Shown here piece after piece: positions 20,009 through 29,676 of a stretch of 64,000 nt of DNA. The notes under the pieces are model-generated. The model saw only the letters and a list, made by a program, of their open reading frames with translations. It made no database searches and had not been told where the DNA came from. The stretch is from NCBI RefSeq assembly GCF_001544095.1, contig NZ_BCPT01000007.1, positions 62,001 to 126,000 of the forward strand, read 5' to 3'. The DNA is from Enterococcus casseliflavus NBRC 100478. Its GTDB lineage: Bacteria > Bacillota > Bacilli > Lactobacillales > Enterococcaceae. The first letter of the stretch is position 1. Every line of letters starts with the position of its first letter. A program made the translations under genes and the position numbers.

Positions 20009-21295
20009 ATGAAAATACTTGTTATTGGTAGTGGTGGCAGAGAACATGCCGTCGCAAAAAAGTTTCTGCAAGACCCTCAAGTTGAAACAGTCTTTTGTGC
20101 AATGGGCAATCCTGGAATGCGAAAAGACGGGATCGTGACAGTCGCAATTGAAGAGTCCGATCATGAAGGTTTGATTGCTTTTGCTCAAGAGCAGGAGGTT
20201 GATTGGACCTTCGTTGGTCCAGAAGTTCCATTACTAAATGGCATCGTAGATGATTTTCAGGTGGCGGGCTTGGAAATTTTTGGTCCCAATCGACAAGCAG
20301 CGATGATCGAAGGATCAAAAGAGTTTGCCAAAGAATTGATGCGTGCCAATCACATTCCAACAGCTGACTATCAAAGCTTTACAGATAGTGCGCAAGCAAA
20401 AGCATATATCCAACTTAAAGGTGCACCGATCGTTATCAAAGCGGATGGCTTAGCGGCAGGCAAAGGCGTAGTTGTTGCTGAAACCGTTGATGAGGCGAAT
20501 GCAGCTGTCGAAGCGATGCTGGAGCAAAATGCTTTTGGTGAAAGTGGTGCAAAAGTGGTGATCGAAGAGTTTTTGGCTGGCGAAGAGTTTTCGCTCTTGG
20601 CGTTTGTTAAGGACGAAGCCGTCTATCCAATGGTCATTGCCCAAGACCATAAACGTGCGTTTGATGGCGATTTAGGGCCGAATACAGGAGGTATGGGGGC
20701 GTACACACCAGTACCGCAGATTCCGCAAGAAATGGTCGATCAAGCGGTCAAAGAAGTTTTACTTCCTGCAGCAAAAGGGATGATTCGTAATAAGACACCA
20801 TTTACTGGTATTCTTTATGCAGGTCTGATTGCTACTAATGAAGGACCGAAAGTCATTGAATTTAATGCTCGTTTTGGTGATCCAGAAACGCAAGTCGTGT
20901 TAAGTCGTTTAGATAGTAGCCTGGCACAGATCATTGATGATCTCTTGCAGGATCGAGAGCCCGCGATTCGCTGGAATCAAGCAGCTTCGATCGGTGTCGT
21001 GATTGCATCGCAAGGATATCCTGGCAAGTATCAGCAAGGAATGCCTGTTCCATCTCCTCAAGGAGAAGGAACACAATTCTTTTATGCAGGAGTGGAGGAG
21101 ACTGCTGATCAAGGCGATTTGACGGCAGCTGGTGGTCGTGTTTTTCTTGTGGAAGCTTCAGCTGAGGATTTAGCTACTGCACAAAAGAACGTCTATGAAG
21201 CAATCAATAAATTGCCTTTGTCGGGTTTGTTTTATCGAAATGACATTGGTGACAAAGCCTTACACTATAGCAACTCATCAAAGGCGATGAAGTAA
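20009..21295 (+). CDS. purD: GAR synthetase
   Basis: Phosphoribosylamine-glycine ligase, an ATP-grasp enzyme; 428 residues. The N-terminus KILVIGSGGREHA is the family signature, followed by KADGLAAGKGVVVA (ATP-grasp loop) and EFNARFGDPETQ near the metal site. The start has AATAGGAG upstream. It is the last gene of the operon, after which a weak hairpin (about 21339-21364) may end transcription. Confidence 0.97.
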   Translation: MKILVIGSGGREHAVAKKFLQDPQVETVFCAMGNPGMRKDGIVTVAIEESDHEGLIAFAQEQEVDWTFVGPEVPLLNGIVDDFQVAGLEIFGPNRQAAMIEGSKEFAKELMRANHIPTADYQSFTDSAQAKAYIQLKGAPIVIKADGLAAGKGVVVAETVDEANAAVEAMLEQNAFGESGAKVVIEEFLAGEEFSLLAFVKDEAVYPMVIAQDHKRAFDGDLGPNTGGMGAYTPVPQIPQEMVDQAVKEVLLPAAKGMIRNKTPFTGILYAGLIATNEGPKVIEFNARFGDPETQVVLSRLDSSLAQIIDDLLQDREPAIRWNQAASIGVVIASQGYPGKYQQGMPVPSPQGEGTQFFYAGVEETADQGDLTAAGGRVFLVEASAEDLATAQKNVYEAINKLPLSGLFYRNDIGDKALHYSNSSKAMK

Positions 21296-21338
21296 AGAAC
21301 GTTTCAATGCGTAATGCAAATTGAAAGTAAAGGATGAC

Positions 21339-21380
21339 TGCCAGTAGAACCAATCGGTTGTGCTGGTGGGTTTCATTTTA
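21339..21380 (+). terminator. Possible terminator after purD
   Basis: An imperfect stem CCAGTAGAACC / GGTTGTGCTGG with loop AATC is followed by a mixed T-rich stretch (TGGGTTTCATTTT). The T-run is interrupted, so the call is weak. Confidence 0.4.
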
Positions 21381-21464
21381 TAGGAGGTTTTTTTGACGTT
21401 GGTGTAGCGTTTTCATCTTGTTGTGCTAAAATAAGAATGTAGTTTAAATAAGGAGGAACTTTAC

Positions 21465-22379
21465 GTGAAAAAAATTACATTCGGTCCCACTGATTTAGAA
21501 GTATCTAGCGTGATTTTAGGTTTGATGCGAATCAACAATGCCAAAGACCCAGTGAAAGTATTGACGACAGCGATTGAAAATGACATTACCTTTTTTGACC
21601 ATGCCGATATCTATGGGCGCGGGGAGTGTGAAACGATTTTTGCGGAAGCGTTAGCAAAAACGGATGCCAAAAGAGAAGAGTTGTTCATTCAATCAAAATG
21701 TGGCATCGTTCCAGGTGAAATGTTTGATTTTTCGAAAGAACATATCATTTCTTCCGTGGAAGGTAGTTTACAGCGTTTGAAAACCGATCATTTGGATGCG
21801 CTACTATTGCATCGCCCTGATACTTTGTTTGAACCAGAAGAAGTGGCAGCTGCCTTTGATCAATTAGAAAAAGACGGCAAAGTGAAATACTTCGGTGTCA
21901 GCAATCAAAAACCTGGTCAAATCGAATTGTTGAAAAAATATGTTTCTCAACCTTTAGTAGCGAATCAGCTGCAATTCGGGATCATGCATACGGGAATGAT
22001 CGATCAAGGAATTCATGTCAACATGACGGATGCTGGTAGTGTCGATCATGATGGAGAAATTCTTGAATATTCTCGCTTGCATGAGATGACGATCCAAGCT
22101 TGGTCTCCGTATCAGTATGGTTTCTTCGAAGGTGTCTTTATCGGTAATGAGAAATTCCCAGAGTTGAACGAAAAATTGACTGAACTAGCGGACAAGTATC
22201 AAACGACACCGACAGGTATTGCTTCTGCGTGGATCTTACGTCATCCTGCAAACATGCAAGTGATTGCTGGAACGATGACCCCGCATCGGATCGAAGAAAT
22301 CGCGCAAGCATCTTCGATCGTATTGACTCGCCATGAATGGTATGAGGTGTATAAAGCAGCAGGGAACATCTTGCCGTAA
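21465..22379 (+). CDS. Aldo/keto reductase, YdhF-like
   Basis: NADPH-dependent oxidoreductase of the aldo/keto reductase superfamily, 304 residues; the substrate cannot be read from the sequence. The catalytic tetrad is complete: D45, Y50, K78 and H116. The HDGEILEYSR and SPYQYGFFEGVF segments resemble the YdhF subgroup. The start has TAAGGAGGAAC eight bases upstream. It stands alone between the pur operon and guaC, with a strong terminator after it. Confidence 0.9.
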   Translation: MKKITFGPTDLEVSSVILGLMRINNAKDPVKVLTTAIENDITFFDHADIYGRGECETIFAEALAKTDAKREELFIQSKCGIVPGEMFDFSKEHIISSVEGSLQRLKTDHLDALLLHRPDTLFEPEEVAAAFDQLEKDGKVKYFGVSNQKPGQIELLKKYVSQPLVANQLQFGIMHTGMIDQGIHVNMTDAGSVDHDGEILEYSRLHEMTIQAWSPYQYGFFEGVFIGNEKFPELNEKLTELADKYQTTPTGIASAWILRHPANMQVIAGTMTPHRIEEIAQASSIVLTRHEWYEVYKAAGNILP

Positions 22380-22412
22380 TTTATTAGTAAATCCCGTTTT
22401 TTTCAGTACTTA

Positions 22413-22460
22413 TAAGGATGAATGTTCGTAAAAGACGAACATTCATCCTTTTTTTTCAAA
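22413..22460. terminator. Strong terminator after the aldo/keto reductase gene
   Basis: A 16-bp perfect stem AAGGATGAATGTTCGT / ACGAACATTCATCCTT with loop AAAAG is followed by T9. Confidence 0.95.
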
Positions 22461-22477
22461 AAGTATTTCTAAAAAGC

Positions 22478-22506
22478 TTGTATTTCACTTCTAGGTGGTT
22501 TAAATT
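22478..22506 (+). promoter_or_regulatory. Possible guaC promoter
   Basis: TTGTAT (22478-22483) and TAAATT (22501-22506) are 17 bases apart, about 75 bases before the guaC start. No PurBox or purine aptamer is visible here. Confidence 0.45.
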
Positions 22507-22580
22507 GTTGTGGGCGTTAAAAATAGGCTGATGCCATTTGATGCTTGCTTCACTCTTAGTAAGATTTGGAGGATATTTTT

Positions 22581-23567
22581 ATGTTTGACATGAAAGTTTT
22601 TGATTACGAAGATATACAACTGATTCCTAACAAGTGTATCGTGAACAGTCGTTCAGAATGTGATACCACGGTGACATTAGGCGGACACTCTTTTAAGATG
22701 CCTGTCGTTCCTGCAAATATGCAAACGATTATTGATGATTCGATCGCAGAATTTTTAGCTGAAAATGGCTATTTTTATATTATGCACCGCTTTGATGAAG
22801 AAGCACGGATTCCATTTATCAAAAAAATGAAGAGCCGTGGCTTGATTGCTTCTATCAGCGTAGGTGTCAAAGAAAATGAATATGCCTTTGTGGAAGAACT
22901 AGCTGACAAAGAGCTTGTTCCTGATTTTATTACGATCGATATTGCTCATGGCCACTCAAACGCCGTGATCAATATGATCCAACACATCAAGAAGCATTTG
23001 CCAGCAACGTTTGTGATCGCTGGAAATGTTGGAACACCAGAAGCAGTTCGTGAATTGGAAAACGCTGGTGCAGATGCAACGAAAGTCGGCATTGGACCTG
23101 GGAAAGTTTGTATCACAAAAATCAAAACTGGTTTCGGAACTGGCGGCTGGCAGTTAGCAGCACTACGCTGGTGTGCCAAAGCTGCTCGCAAACCAATCAT
23201 TGCAGATGGCGGCATTCGGACACACGGCGATATCGCTAAATCTGTCCGTTTCGGTGCAACAATGGTCATGATCGGTTCATTGTTTGCAGGTCATGAAGAA
23301 TCACCAGGGGAAACCAAGGTAGAAAACGGCGTTGTGATGAAAGAATACTTTGGTTCTGCATCAGAATTTCAAAAAGGTGAAAAGAAAAACGTGGAAGGAA
23401 AGAAAATTTGGATTCAATACAAAGGTTCTTTGAAAGACACGTTAGTTGAAATGCAGCAAGACTTGCAGTCATCGATCTCTTATGCAGGTGGAAAAGATTT
23501 AGAATCGATTCGTAAAGTGGATTACGTAATCGTGAAAAATTCGATTTTCAATGGAGATACGATCTAA
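22581..23567 (+). CDS. guaC: GMP reductase
   Basis: Converts GMP to IMP with NADPH, recycling guanine nucleotides for the adenine branch; 328 residues, the length of the Bacillus-type enzyme. The ATG at 22581 is preceded by TTGGAGGA; the in-frame TTG at 22566 overlaps that binding site and is rejected. The catalytic cysteine is C177 in [12 protein letters not shown], followed by the Gly-rich GFGTGG and by the phosphate-binding [11 protein letters not shown]. The absence of the CBS pair separates it from IMP dehydrogenase. Confidence 0.95.
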   Translation: MFDMKVFDYEDIQLIPNKCIVNSRSECDTTVTLGGHSFKMPVVPANMQTIIDDSIAEFLAENGYFYIMHRFDEEARIPFIKKMKSRGLIASISVGVKENEYAFVEELADKELVPDFITIDIAHGHSNAVINMIQHIKKHLPATFVIAGNVGTPEAVRELENAGADATKVGIGPGKVCITKIKTGFGTGGWQLAALRWCAKAARKPIIADGGIRTHGDIAKSVRFGATMVMIGSLFAGHEESPGETKVENGVVMKEYFGSASEFQKGEKKNVEGKKIWIQYKGSLKDTLVEMQQDLQSSISYAGGKDLESIRKVDYVIVKNSIFNGDTI

Positions 23568-23577
23568 ACAGGATACT

Positions 23578-23614
23578 AAAGAAGCGACCTTCTATTGGTC
23601 GTTTCTTTTTTTGT
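23578..23614 (+). terminator. Terminator after guaC
   Basis: Stem AGAAGCGACC / GGTCGTTTCT (one G-U pair) with loop TTCTATT and T7. Confidence 0.9.
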
Positions 23615-23648
23615 AAGAAGAACCATTTTGTTTTTCTGTTTTCTTCGT

Positions 23649-23654
23649 TATAAT
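23649..23654 (+). promoter_or_regulatory. -10 element of the wecB promoter
   Basis: A perfect TATAAT lies 35 bases before the start codon. The upstream region is T-rich with no clear -35. Confidence 0.5.
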
Positions 23655-23688
23655 AGAAGCAATGAAGAGTAGAGGAGCGGGTGACCAA

Positions 23689-24789
23689 ATGACAATCAAA
23701 GTGATGTCAGTGTTCGGTACCAGACCGGAAGCCATCAAAATGGCGCCACTAGTAAAGGAATTGGAAAACGACCCGCGTTTTGAATCGATCGTTGTGGTGA
23801 CGGCGCAGCATCGAGAAATGTTGGATCAAGTATTAACGGTTTTTGAGATCGCACCAGACTATGATCTGGATATTATGACTTTAGGGCAAACCTTGACAGG
23901 GATCACCACCAAAGTTTTGCTGGATCTAGAACCGATCCTCCAAAAAGAAACTCCTGATATCGTGCTGGTTCATGGGGATACGACCACCGCTTATGCAGCC
24001 GCGACGGCCGCCTTTTATCAGCAAATTCCTGTGGGTCATGTGGAAGCCGGTTTGCGCACATGGAACAAAAAATCTCCTTATCCAGAAGAAGCCAATCGTC
24101 AGTTAATCGATGTCTTAGCTGATTTTTATTTTGCGCCAACTTCCCAAAGCAAAAAAAATCTGCTGGCTGAAAACCGCAATGAGGCTGCGATTTATGTAAC
24201 AGGTAATACCGCCATTGATGCGATGCGTTATACGATCTCGGAGGAATACCAGCATCCAGAACTTTCCGCAGCAGATCAAACCATGATCCTATTAACAATG
24301 CATCGTCGAGAAAACTTAGGTGCTCCGATGCAGCAGGTCTTTCGTGCTTTAGCGCAGATCGCAAAGGAGAAGCCAACGATCAAAGTGGTTTTCCCTATGC
24401 ACAAGAATCCCCAAGTCCGAGGGATTGCTCAGGAGATTCTTGGGGAACTAGCAAATGTTACGTTGATTGAGCCTTTAGATGTCATTGATTTTCATAACGT
24501 TGCGAATCAAAGTACCTTGATTTTGACGGATTCCGGTGGTGTCCAAGAAGAAGCGCCGTCATTAGGCGTTCCTGTTTTGGTCTTGCGAGATACAACAGAG
24601 CGTCCAGAAGGCATTGCTGCAGGTACGTTAAAACTGATCGGTACGTCTGAAGCTGCGGTTTATCAGGAAACAAAGCGACTTCTAGAAGATCCAGAAGCTT
24701 ACAATGCCATGGCACATGCAGAGAATCCATACGGCGATGGGAAAGCAAGCCAGCGAATCCTGCAAATTTTAGCCGATCATTTTTCGTGA
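23689..24789 (+). CDS. wecB: UDP-N-acetylglucosamine 2-epimerase, non-hydrolysing
   Basis: Interconverts UDP-GlcNAc and UDP-ManNAc, the precursor of wall teichoic acid linkage units and some capsules; 366 residues. The start has AGAGGAG upstream. The family signatures MSVFGTRPEAIKMAPL, HGDTTTA, GHVEAGLRT and PEEANR are present, with the UDP-binding TDSGGVQEEAP in the C-terminal half. It is a single-gene unit here; no other envelope polysaccharide genes flank it. Confidence 0.94.
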   Translation: MTIKVMSVFGTRPEAIKMAPLVKELENDPRFESIVVVTAQHREMLDQVLTVFEIAPDYDLDIMTLGQTLTGITTKVLLDLEPILQKETPDIVLVHGDTTTAYAAATAAFYQQIPVGHVEAGLRTWNKKSPYPEEANRQLIDVLADFYFAPTSQSKKNLLAENRNEAAIYVTGNTAIDAMRYTISEEYQHPELSAADQTMILLTMHRRENLGAPMQQVFRALAQIAKEKPTIKVVFPMHKNPQVRGIAQEILGELANVTLIEPLDVIDFHNVANQSTLILTDSGGVQEEAPSLGVPVLVLRDTTERPEGIAAGTLKLIGTSEAAVYQETKRLLEDPEAYNAMAHAENPYGDGKASQRILQILADHFS

Positions 24790-24838
24790 GAGCTAGAGTG
24801 AATAATAATTCTCACAGTATAGGGGAACATAGAGAAAG

Positions 24839-24870
24839 AGGCAGCTGTTTGTTAAATGGCTGTCTTTTTA
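24839..24870 (+). terminator. Probable terminator after wecB
   Basis: Stem AGGCAGC / GGCTGTC-like pairing with a 12-base loop followed by TTTTT, 50 bases after the wecB stop. Confidence 0.6.
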
Positions 24871-25107
24871 TATACATGAAACCTGCGGGAACGCCGTTTC
24901 CATTTTTTCGTTGATTGTGACAAACGAAGAAGCTTGATTAAGTGTGAGTTTCGCTTTGAAAGGATTTCTGTTCATCTGCTCGTATATAAAGGTTTATCAA
25001 GTATAAAATCACATCAGTTCTTTAACGTTGTTATTTTATTGTAAGACCTTTCATTTGAAAACCTATGGAAAACTTTGAAAAAAGGGTACTTTTTTCCTTA
25101 GATGCTG

Positions 25108-25136
25108 TTGACATTGGTTAGGATAGCAGTTATTAT
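25108..25136 (+). promoter_or_regulatory. mgtA promoter
   Basis: A perfect -35 TTGACA (25108-25113) and a -10 TATTAT (25131-25136) with a 17-base spacer lie about 50 bases before the M-box. The 235 bases upstream (24872-25107) hold nothing I can recognise. Confidence 0.85.
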
Positions 25137-25184
25137 GTGGGTAGTTGGAAGAAAGACTTCCGGCGAACTGACATTTTATACAAA

Positions 25185-25345
25185 TAATTGTTAGGTGAGG
25201 CTCCTATATGGACACAAGCTGCTGCCGCAAAAGCATCGAGAGATGCTTAGTTGGTAGGACAGGTCTAATCGTGAAGGTTAAACCCAAAGCAGCTGATAGC
25301 AAATTTGCTATCTACGCCCTATAGTGCTAAAGCTCTACAATGATC
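25185..25345 (+). ncRNA. M-box (ykoK) Mg2+ riboswitch
   Basis: Contains the invariant M-box blocks in order: GTTAGGTGAGGCTCC, TATGGACACA, GCTGCTGCC, later GCAGCTGATAGC, then TACGCCCTATAGTGCTAAA and GCTCTAC. These match the Mg2+-sensing aptamer known from Bacillus mgtE. High Mg2+ should compact the aptamer and allow the downstream terminator to form. It controls an Mg2+-type P-ATPase here, which fits. Confidence 0.95.
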
Positions 25346-25356
25346 ATGAGTTTTTT

Positions 25357-25388
25357 ACGCATGCTTATTGGGAGCGTGCGTTTTTTTG
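25357..25388 (+). terminator. M-box-controlled terminator
   Basis: Stem ACGCATGCT / AGCGTGCGT with loop TATTGGG and T7, about 12 bases after the aptamer and before the leader-peptide ORF. Confidence 0.9.
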
Positions 25389-25444
25389 TGTCTTTTGCGC
25401 GCGTTCCACAGTGACTTACCTAATAAAAAGAAAGGAAGATTCAC

Positions 25445-25519
25445 ATGGAATACCCCAGTCCCCAGATGAAACAGCGGAGTAGTTATCGAATCGCTAGGGG
25501 TGGCGTAAGCAACTCCTAA
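25445..25519 (+). CDS. Candidate 24-residue leader peptide of mgtA
   Basis: A 24-codon ORF beginning M-E-Y-P-S-P and continuing with a basic QMKQRSSYR segment, preceded by AAAGGAAG at a six-base spacing. It lies after the M-box terminator and ends 19 bases before the mgtA start. Its acidic/proline N-terminus followed by basic residues resembles enterobacterial MgtL in style. Its final codons contain CTCCTA, which can pair with the mgtA Shine-Dalgarno region. Seen directly: the ORF, its binding site and the pairing. Inferred: that it is translated and regulates mgtA. Confidence 0.6.
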   Translation: MEYPSPQMKQRSSYRIARGGVSNS

Positions 25520-25530
25520 GTGCTAGGAGG
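25494..25530 (+). promoter_or_regulatory. Alternative hairpins over the mgtA ribosome binding site
   Basis: CTCCTA (25513-25518) can pair perfectly with TAGGAG (25524-25529), hiding the mgtA AGGAGG. Alternatively it can pair with TAGGGG (25495-25500) upstream. ACCCC (25452-25456), over codons 3-4 of the leader ORF, can in turn pair with GGGGT (25497-25501). This gives a 1:2 / 3:4 versus 2:3 arrangement as in attenuators, acting on translation. Confidence 0.6.
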
Positions 25531-25538
25531 AAAAAAAG

Positions 25539-28130
25539 ATGTTAAAAAAACTATCGAAAGATCAAGAACTAAAATTACTTGCAAAATTGACCGAAAGAGA
25601 ATTATTGATGGAGATGCGGACCTCCTTCCAAGGGTTATCGAAAGAAGATGCTGCAGAACGTTTAGCAGAGTATGGTCCAAATAAAGTCGACGCACAAAAA
25701 CCAATACCCGCTTGGTTGATGATCTTAGGCGCTTTTAAAGATCCCTTTGTGTTAGTTTTAGCCCTATTAATGATTATTTCTTTTGTAACAGGCGATATTG
25801 AAGCAGTGATTGTGATGGGAATCATGATTTTAGCCAGTGTCATGATTACTTTCGTCCAAGAATACCGTTCCCAAAAAGCAAGCTTAGCGTTAAAAGAACT
25901 TATTGAAAATACTTGTTCCGTAACCAGAGATGGAATCACGAGAGAAATTCCAATGGATGAAGTCGTTCCAGGAGACATCGTCACCTTAGCAACTGGCGAC
26001 ATGATCCCTGCGGATGCGATCTTGATTTGGACCAAAGATTTATTTATCAATCAATCTTCATTAACAGGCGAATCAATGCCCGTTGAAAAATTTGTCGATG
26101 CTGGGATCAAAGAAAGCGATGAACAAATTTCTGCACTAGATATGCAAGATCTTGTTTTCATGGGTACCGATGTCTTAAGTGGTCAAGGAAAAGCCATTAT
26201 TTTGAAAACCGGTCAAAGTACATTCTTTGGCGATATTGCTAAAAATGCTACCACGAAACGCGGCAAAACAACCTTTGAAGATGGCTTAACGAAAGTCAGC
26301 AAACTATTGTTGCGAATGGTCATGGTTCTTTTCCCAATCGTTTTACTGATCAATGGATTAACCAAGGGTGATTGGGGCGAAGCGTTGTTCTTCGCGATTG
26401 CAGTAGCAGTTGGTTTGACGCCAGAAATGCTACCAATGATCGTTACCAGTAACTTAGCCAAAGGGGCGATCTCTTTGTCAAAAGAAAAAGTGATCGTCAA
26501 AGAATTGCCTTCGATTCAAAACTTAGGTGCAATGGATGTCCTATGTACCGATAAAACGGGTACGATCACCGAAGATCGTGTCGTGCTGGTACAACATTTA
26601 AACCCGTTTGGCGTAGAAGATAAACAAGTTCTTGATATGACCTATTTAAATTCTTACTATCAAACAGGGTGGAAAAACCTGATGGATATCGCAGTGCTAA
26701 ACTACTATGAAGAAGAAGGTTTGGCAGCGCCATTTAACGATGTGACAAAAATCGATGAGATTCCTTTTGACTTTTCACGTCGTCGCTTGACGGTTGTTGT
26801 CAATGCGGATGGTCATCAACTGATGGTCACAAAAGGTGCAGCTGAAGAAATGGAACAAGTCTGCAAGTACGTAGAAGTTGATGGCAAAGTGATGGAACTG
26901 ACTCCTCAATTGAGAGAGCAATTACGTCAAGTGAACCTGCGCTTGAATAAACAAGGGATGCGTGTGTTAACGGTTGCCGTAAAACGCGATGCCCACGCAG
27001 ATGCCGTTTATTCTGTAGCAGACGAACAAGACATGATCATGATTGGCTTTATGGGCTTCTTAGATCCAGCAAAAGAAACAGCCAAAACAGCGATTGCTTC
27101 TTTACATGGTCATGGCATCAATGTCAAAGTGTTGACTGGAGATAATGCGATCGTTGCGCAAAAAGTTTGCCGAGATGTTGGTATCGATGCAGGTGAATAC
27201 TTATTGGGAACCGATATTGATCATCTATCAGATGAAGAGTTAGCAGCGAAAGCTGCAAAAACCAATCTGTTTGCAAAATTAAACCCAATGCAAAAATCAC
27301 GAATCATTGAAACCATTCAAGCAGCAGGCCATACGGTTGGCTTTATGGGAGATGGCATCAACGATGCGCCTGCTTTACGCACGGCAGATGTTGGCATCTC
27401 GGTTGATACAGCAGCAGATATCACCAAAGATGCCAGCTCGATCATTTTATTAGAAAAAAGTTTAAATGTCCTTGATAAAGGGGTCATCGAAGGGCGCAAA
27501 GTATTTACCAATATGATGAAGTACATCAAAATGACGTTGAGTTCGAACTTCGGGAATGTCTTCTCGATCTTAGTTGCTAGTGCCTTTTTACCTTTCTTAC
27601 CAATGTTGTCCATTCAATTGTTGGTTCAAAACTTGGTGTACGATATGGCACAATTGACGATTCCATGGGATAACGTAGACAAAGCAGAGTTAGAAAAACC
27701 AGTTAAATGGCAAGTAGGCGGACTATTGAAGTTTACCGTCGGCATTGGACCGGTCAGCAGCATCTTTGATATTTTGACCTTCTTTGTGATGTGGCATGTC
27801 TTCAGTGCAAATACGATCCAAGAGCAAGCCTTGTTCCAAGCAGGATGGTTTATGATCGGCTTAACGACACAAACCTTAGTCGTTCACATGATCCGAACAA
27901 GAAAATTACCATTTATCAATAGTATTGCTTCACCGGCAGTCCTGATCTCCAGCGTCCTAGCAATTGCAGTTGGCTTCTTAGTTATCTTGACGCCATTGCA
28001 CACCGTCTTCGATTTTGCGGCGCTGCCATCAAGCTACTGGCCATGGTTTATTGGTATCAATTTCGCTTATTTAGTAACAGTTGAATTTGCCAAACGCATT
28101 TATATTCATGTAACGAAAGAATGGATTTAA
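25539..28130 (+). CDS. mgtA: Magnesium-translocating P-type ATPase, MgtA/MgtB type
   Basis: P-type (class IIIB) ATPase importing Mg2+ when it is scarce; 863 residues. The start has AGGAGG eight bases upstream. The actuator TGES motif is at residues 176-179, the phosphorylated Asp is D338 in CTDKTGT, and the hinge MGDGINDAP lies around residues 603-611. About ten membrane segments are arranged as in MgtA, including LTPEMLPM (about 293-300) in the fourth. Expression is controlled by the upstream M-box and possibly by a leader peptide over its ribosome binding site. A large hairpin terminator overlaps its end. Confidence 0.96.
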   Translation: MLKKLSKDQELKLLAKLTERELLMEMRTSFQGLSKEDAAERLAEYGPNKVDAQKPIPAWLMILGAFKDPFVLVLALLMIISFVTGDIEAVIVMGIMILASVMITFVQEYRSQKASLALKELIENTCSVTRDGITREIPMDEVVPGDIVTLATGDMIPADAILIWTKDLFINQSSLTGESMPVEKFVDAGIKESDEQISALDMQDLVFMGTDVLSGQGKAIILKTGQSTFFGDIAKNATTKRGKTTFEDGLTKVSKLLLRMVMVLFPIVLLINGLTKGDWGEALFFAIAVAVGLTPEMLPMIVTSNLAKGAISLSKEKVIVKELPSIQNLGAMDVLCTDKTGTITEDRVVLVQHLNPFGVEDKQVLDMTYLNSYYQTGWKNLMDIAVLNYYEEEGLAAPFNDVTKIDEIPFDFSRRRLTVVVNADGHQLMVTKGAAEEMEQVCKYVEVDGKVMELTPQLREQLRQVNLRLNKQGMRVLTVAVKRDAHADAVYSVADEQDMIMIGFMGFLDPAKETAKTAIASLHGHGINVKVLTGDNAIVAQKVCRDVGIDAGEYLLGTDIDHLSDEELAAKAAKTNLFAKLNPMQKSRIIETIQAAGHTVGFMGDGINDAPALRTADVGISVDTAADITKDASSIILLEKSLNVLDKGVIEGRKVFTNMMKYIKMTLSSNFGNVFSILVASAFLPFLPMLSIQLLVQNLVYDMAQLTIPWDNVDKAELEKPVKWQVGGLLKFTVGIGPVSSIFDILTFFVMWHVFSANTIQEQALFQAGWFMIGLTTQTLVVHMIRTRKLPFINSIASPAVLISSVLAIAVGFLVILTPLHTVFDFAALPSSYWPWFIGINFAYLVTVEFAKRIYIHVTKEWI

Positions 28131-28188
28131 AAAAACAGGTCGGCGTTCTTCCTATGGAGGGGAGAATTGCCGATCTGTTTCTTTTTAT
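28128..28188 (+). terminator. Terminator after mgtA
   Basis: Stem AAACAGGTCGGC / GCCGATCTGTTT (one G-U pair) with a loop of about 29 bases, followed by CTTTTT. It begins at the mgtA stop codon. Confidence 0.8.
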
Positions 28189-28273
28189 CCGATCTCTGTA
28201 TTATTTTTTTCTCATCTTAAGAAAATTCTTTTTGATTCAAGTCGAATCCTTCACAAGTAATAAAAGGAGGTTA

Positions 28274-28351
28274 ATGGTAAATCTGTTTAGCCAAATGATG
28301 ATTGCTGTACTATTCTTAAATAAAAAAAAGAATCTGAAAAGAAAAAATTGA
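28274..28351 (+). CDS. Possible 25-residue hydrophobic/basic peptide
   Basis: A short ORF starting MVNLFSQMMIAVLFL and ending in a Lys/Asn/Arg-rich tail, with an excellent AAAGGAGG three bases before the ATG. A hydrophobic helix plus basic tail suggests a small membrane peptide. Spacing between binding site and ATG is short, no promoter is clear and I know no homologue, so it may be spurious. A longer reading frame from 28121 in this phase overlaps the mgtA terminator and is not credible. Confidence 0.3.
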   Translation: MVNLFSQMMIAVLFLNKKKNLKRKN

Positions 28352-29674
<1,323 letters not shown>

Positions 29675-29676
29675 TC

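Noticed and set aside
22413-22460. GTTCGT...ACGAACATTC resembles a PurR box pair before guaC
   Set aside because: The two cores face the wrong way and form the stem of a perfect 16-bp hairpin followed by T9, so it is a terminator of the preceding gene.
28121-28351. 76-codon frame overlapping the end of mgtA
   Set aside because: Its 5' third coincides with the mgtA terminator hairpin and has no ribosome binding site; only the internal ATG at 28274 deserves mention.
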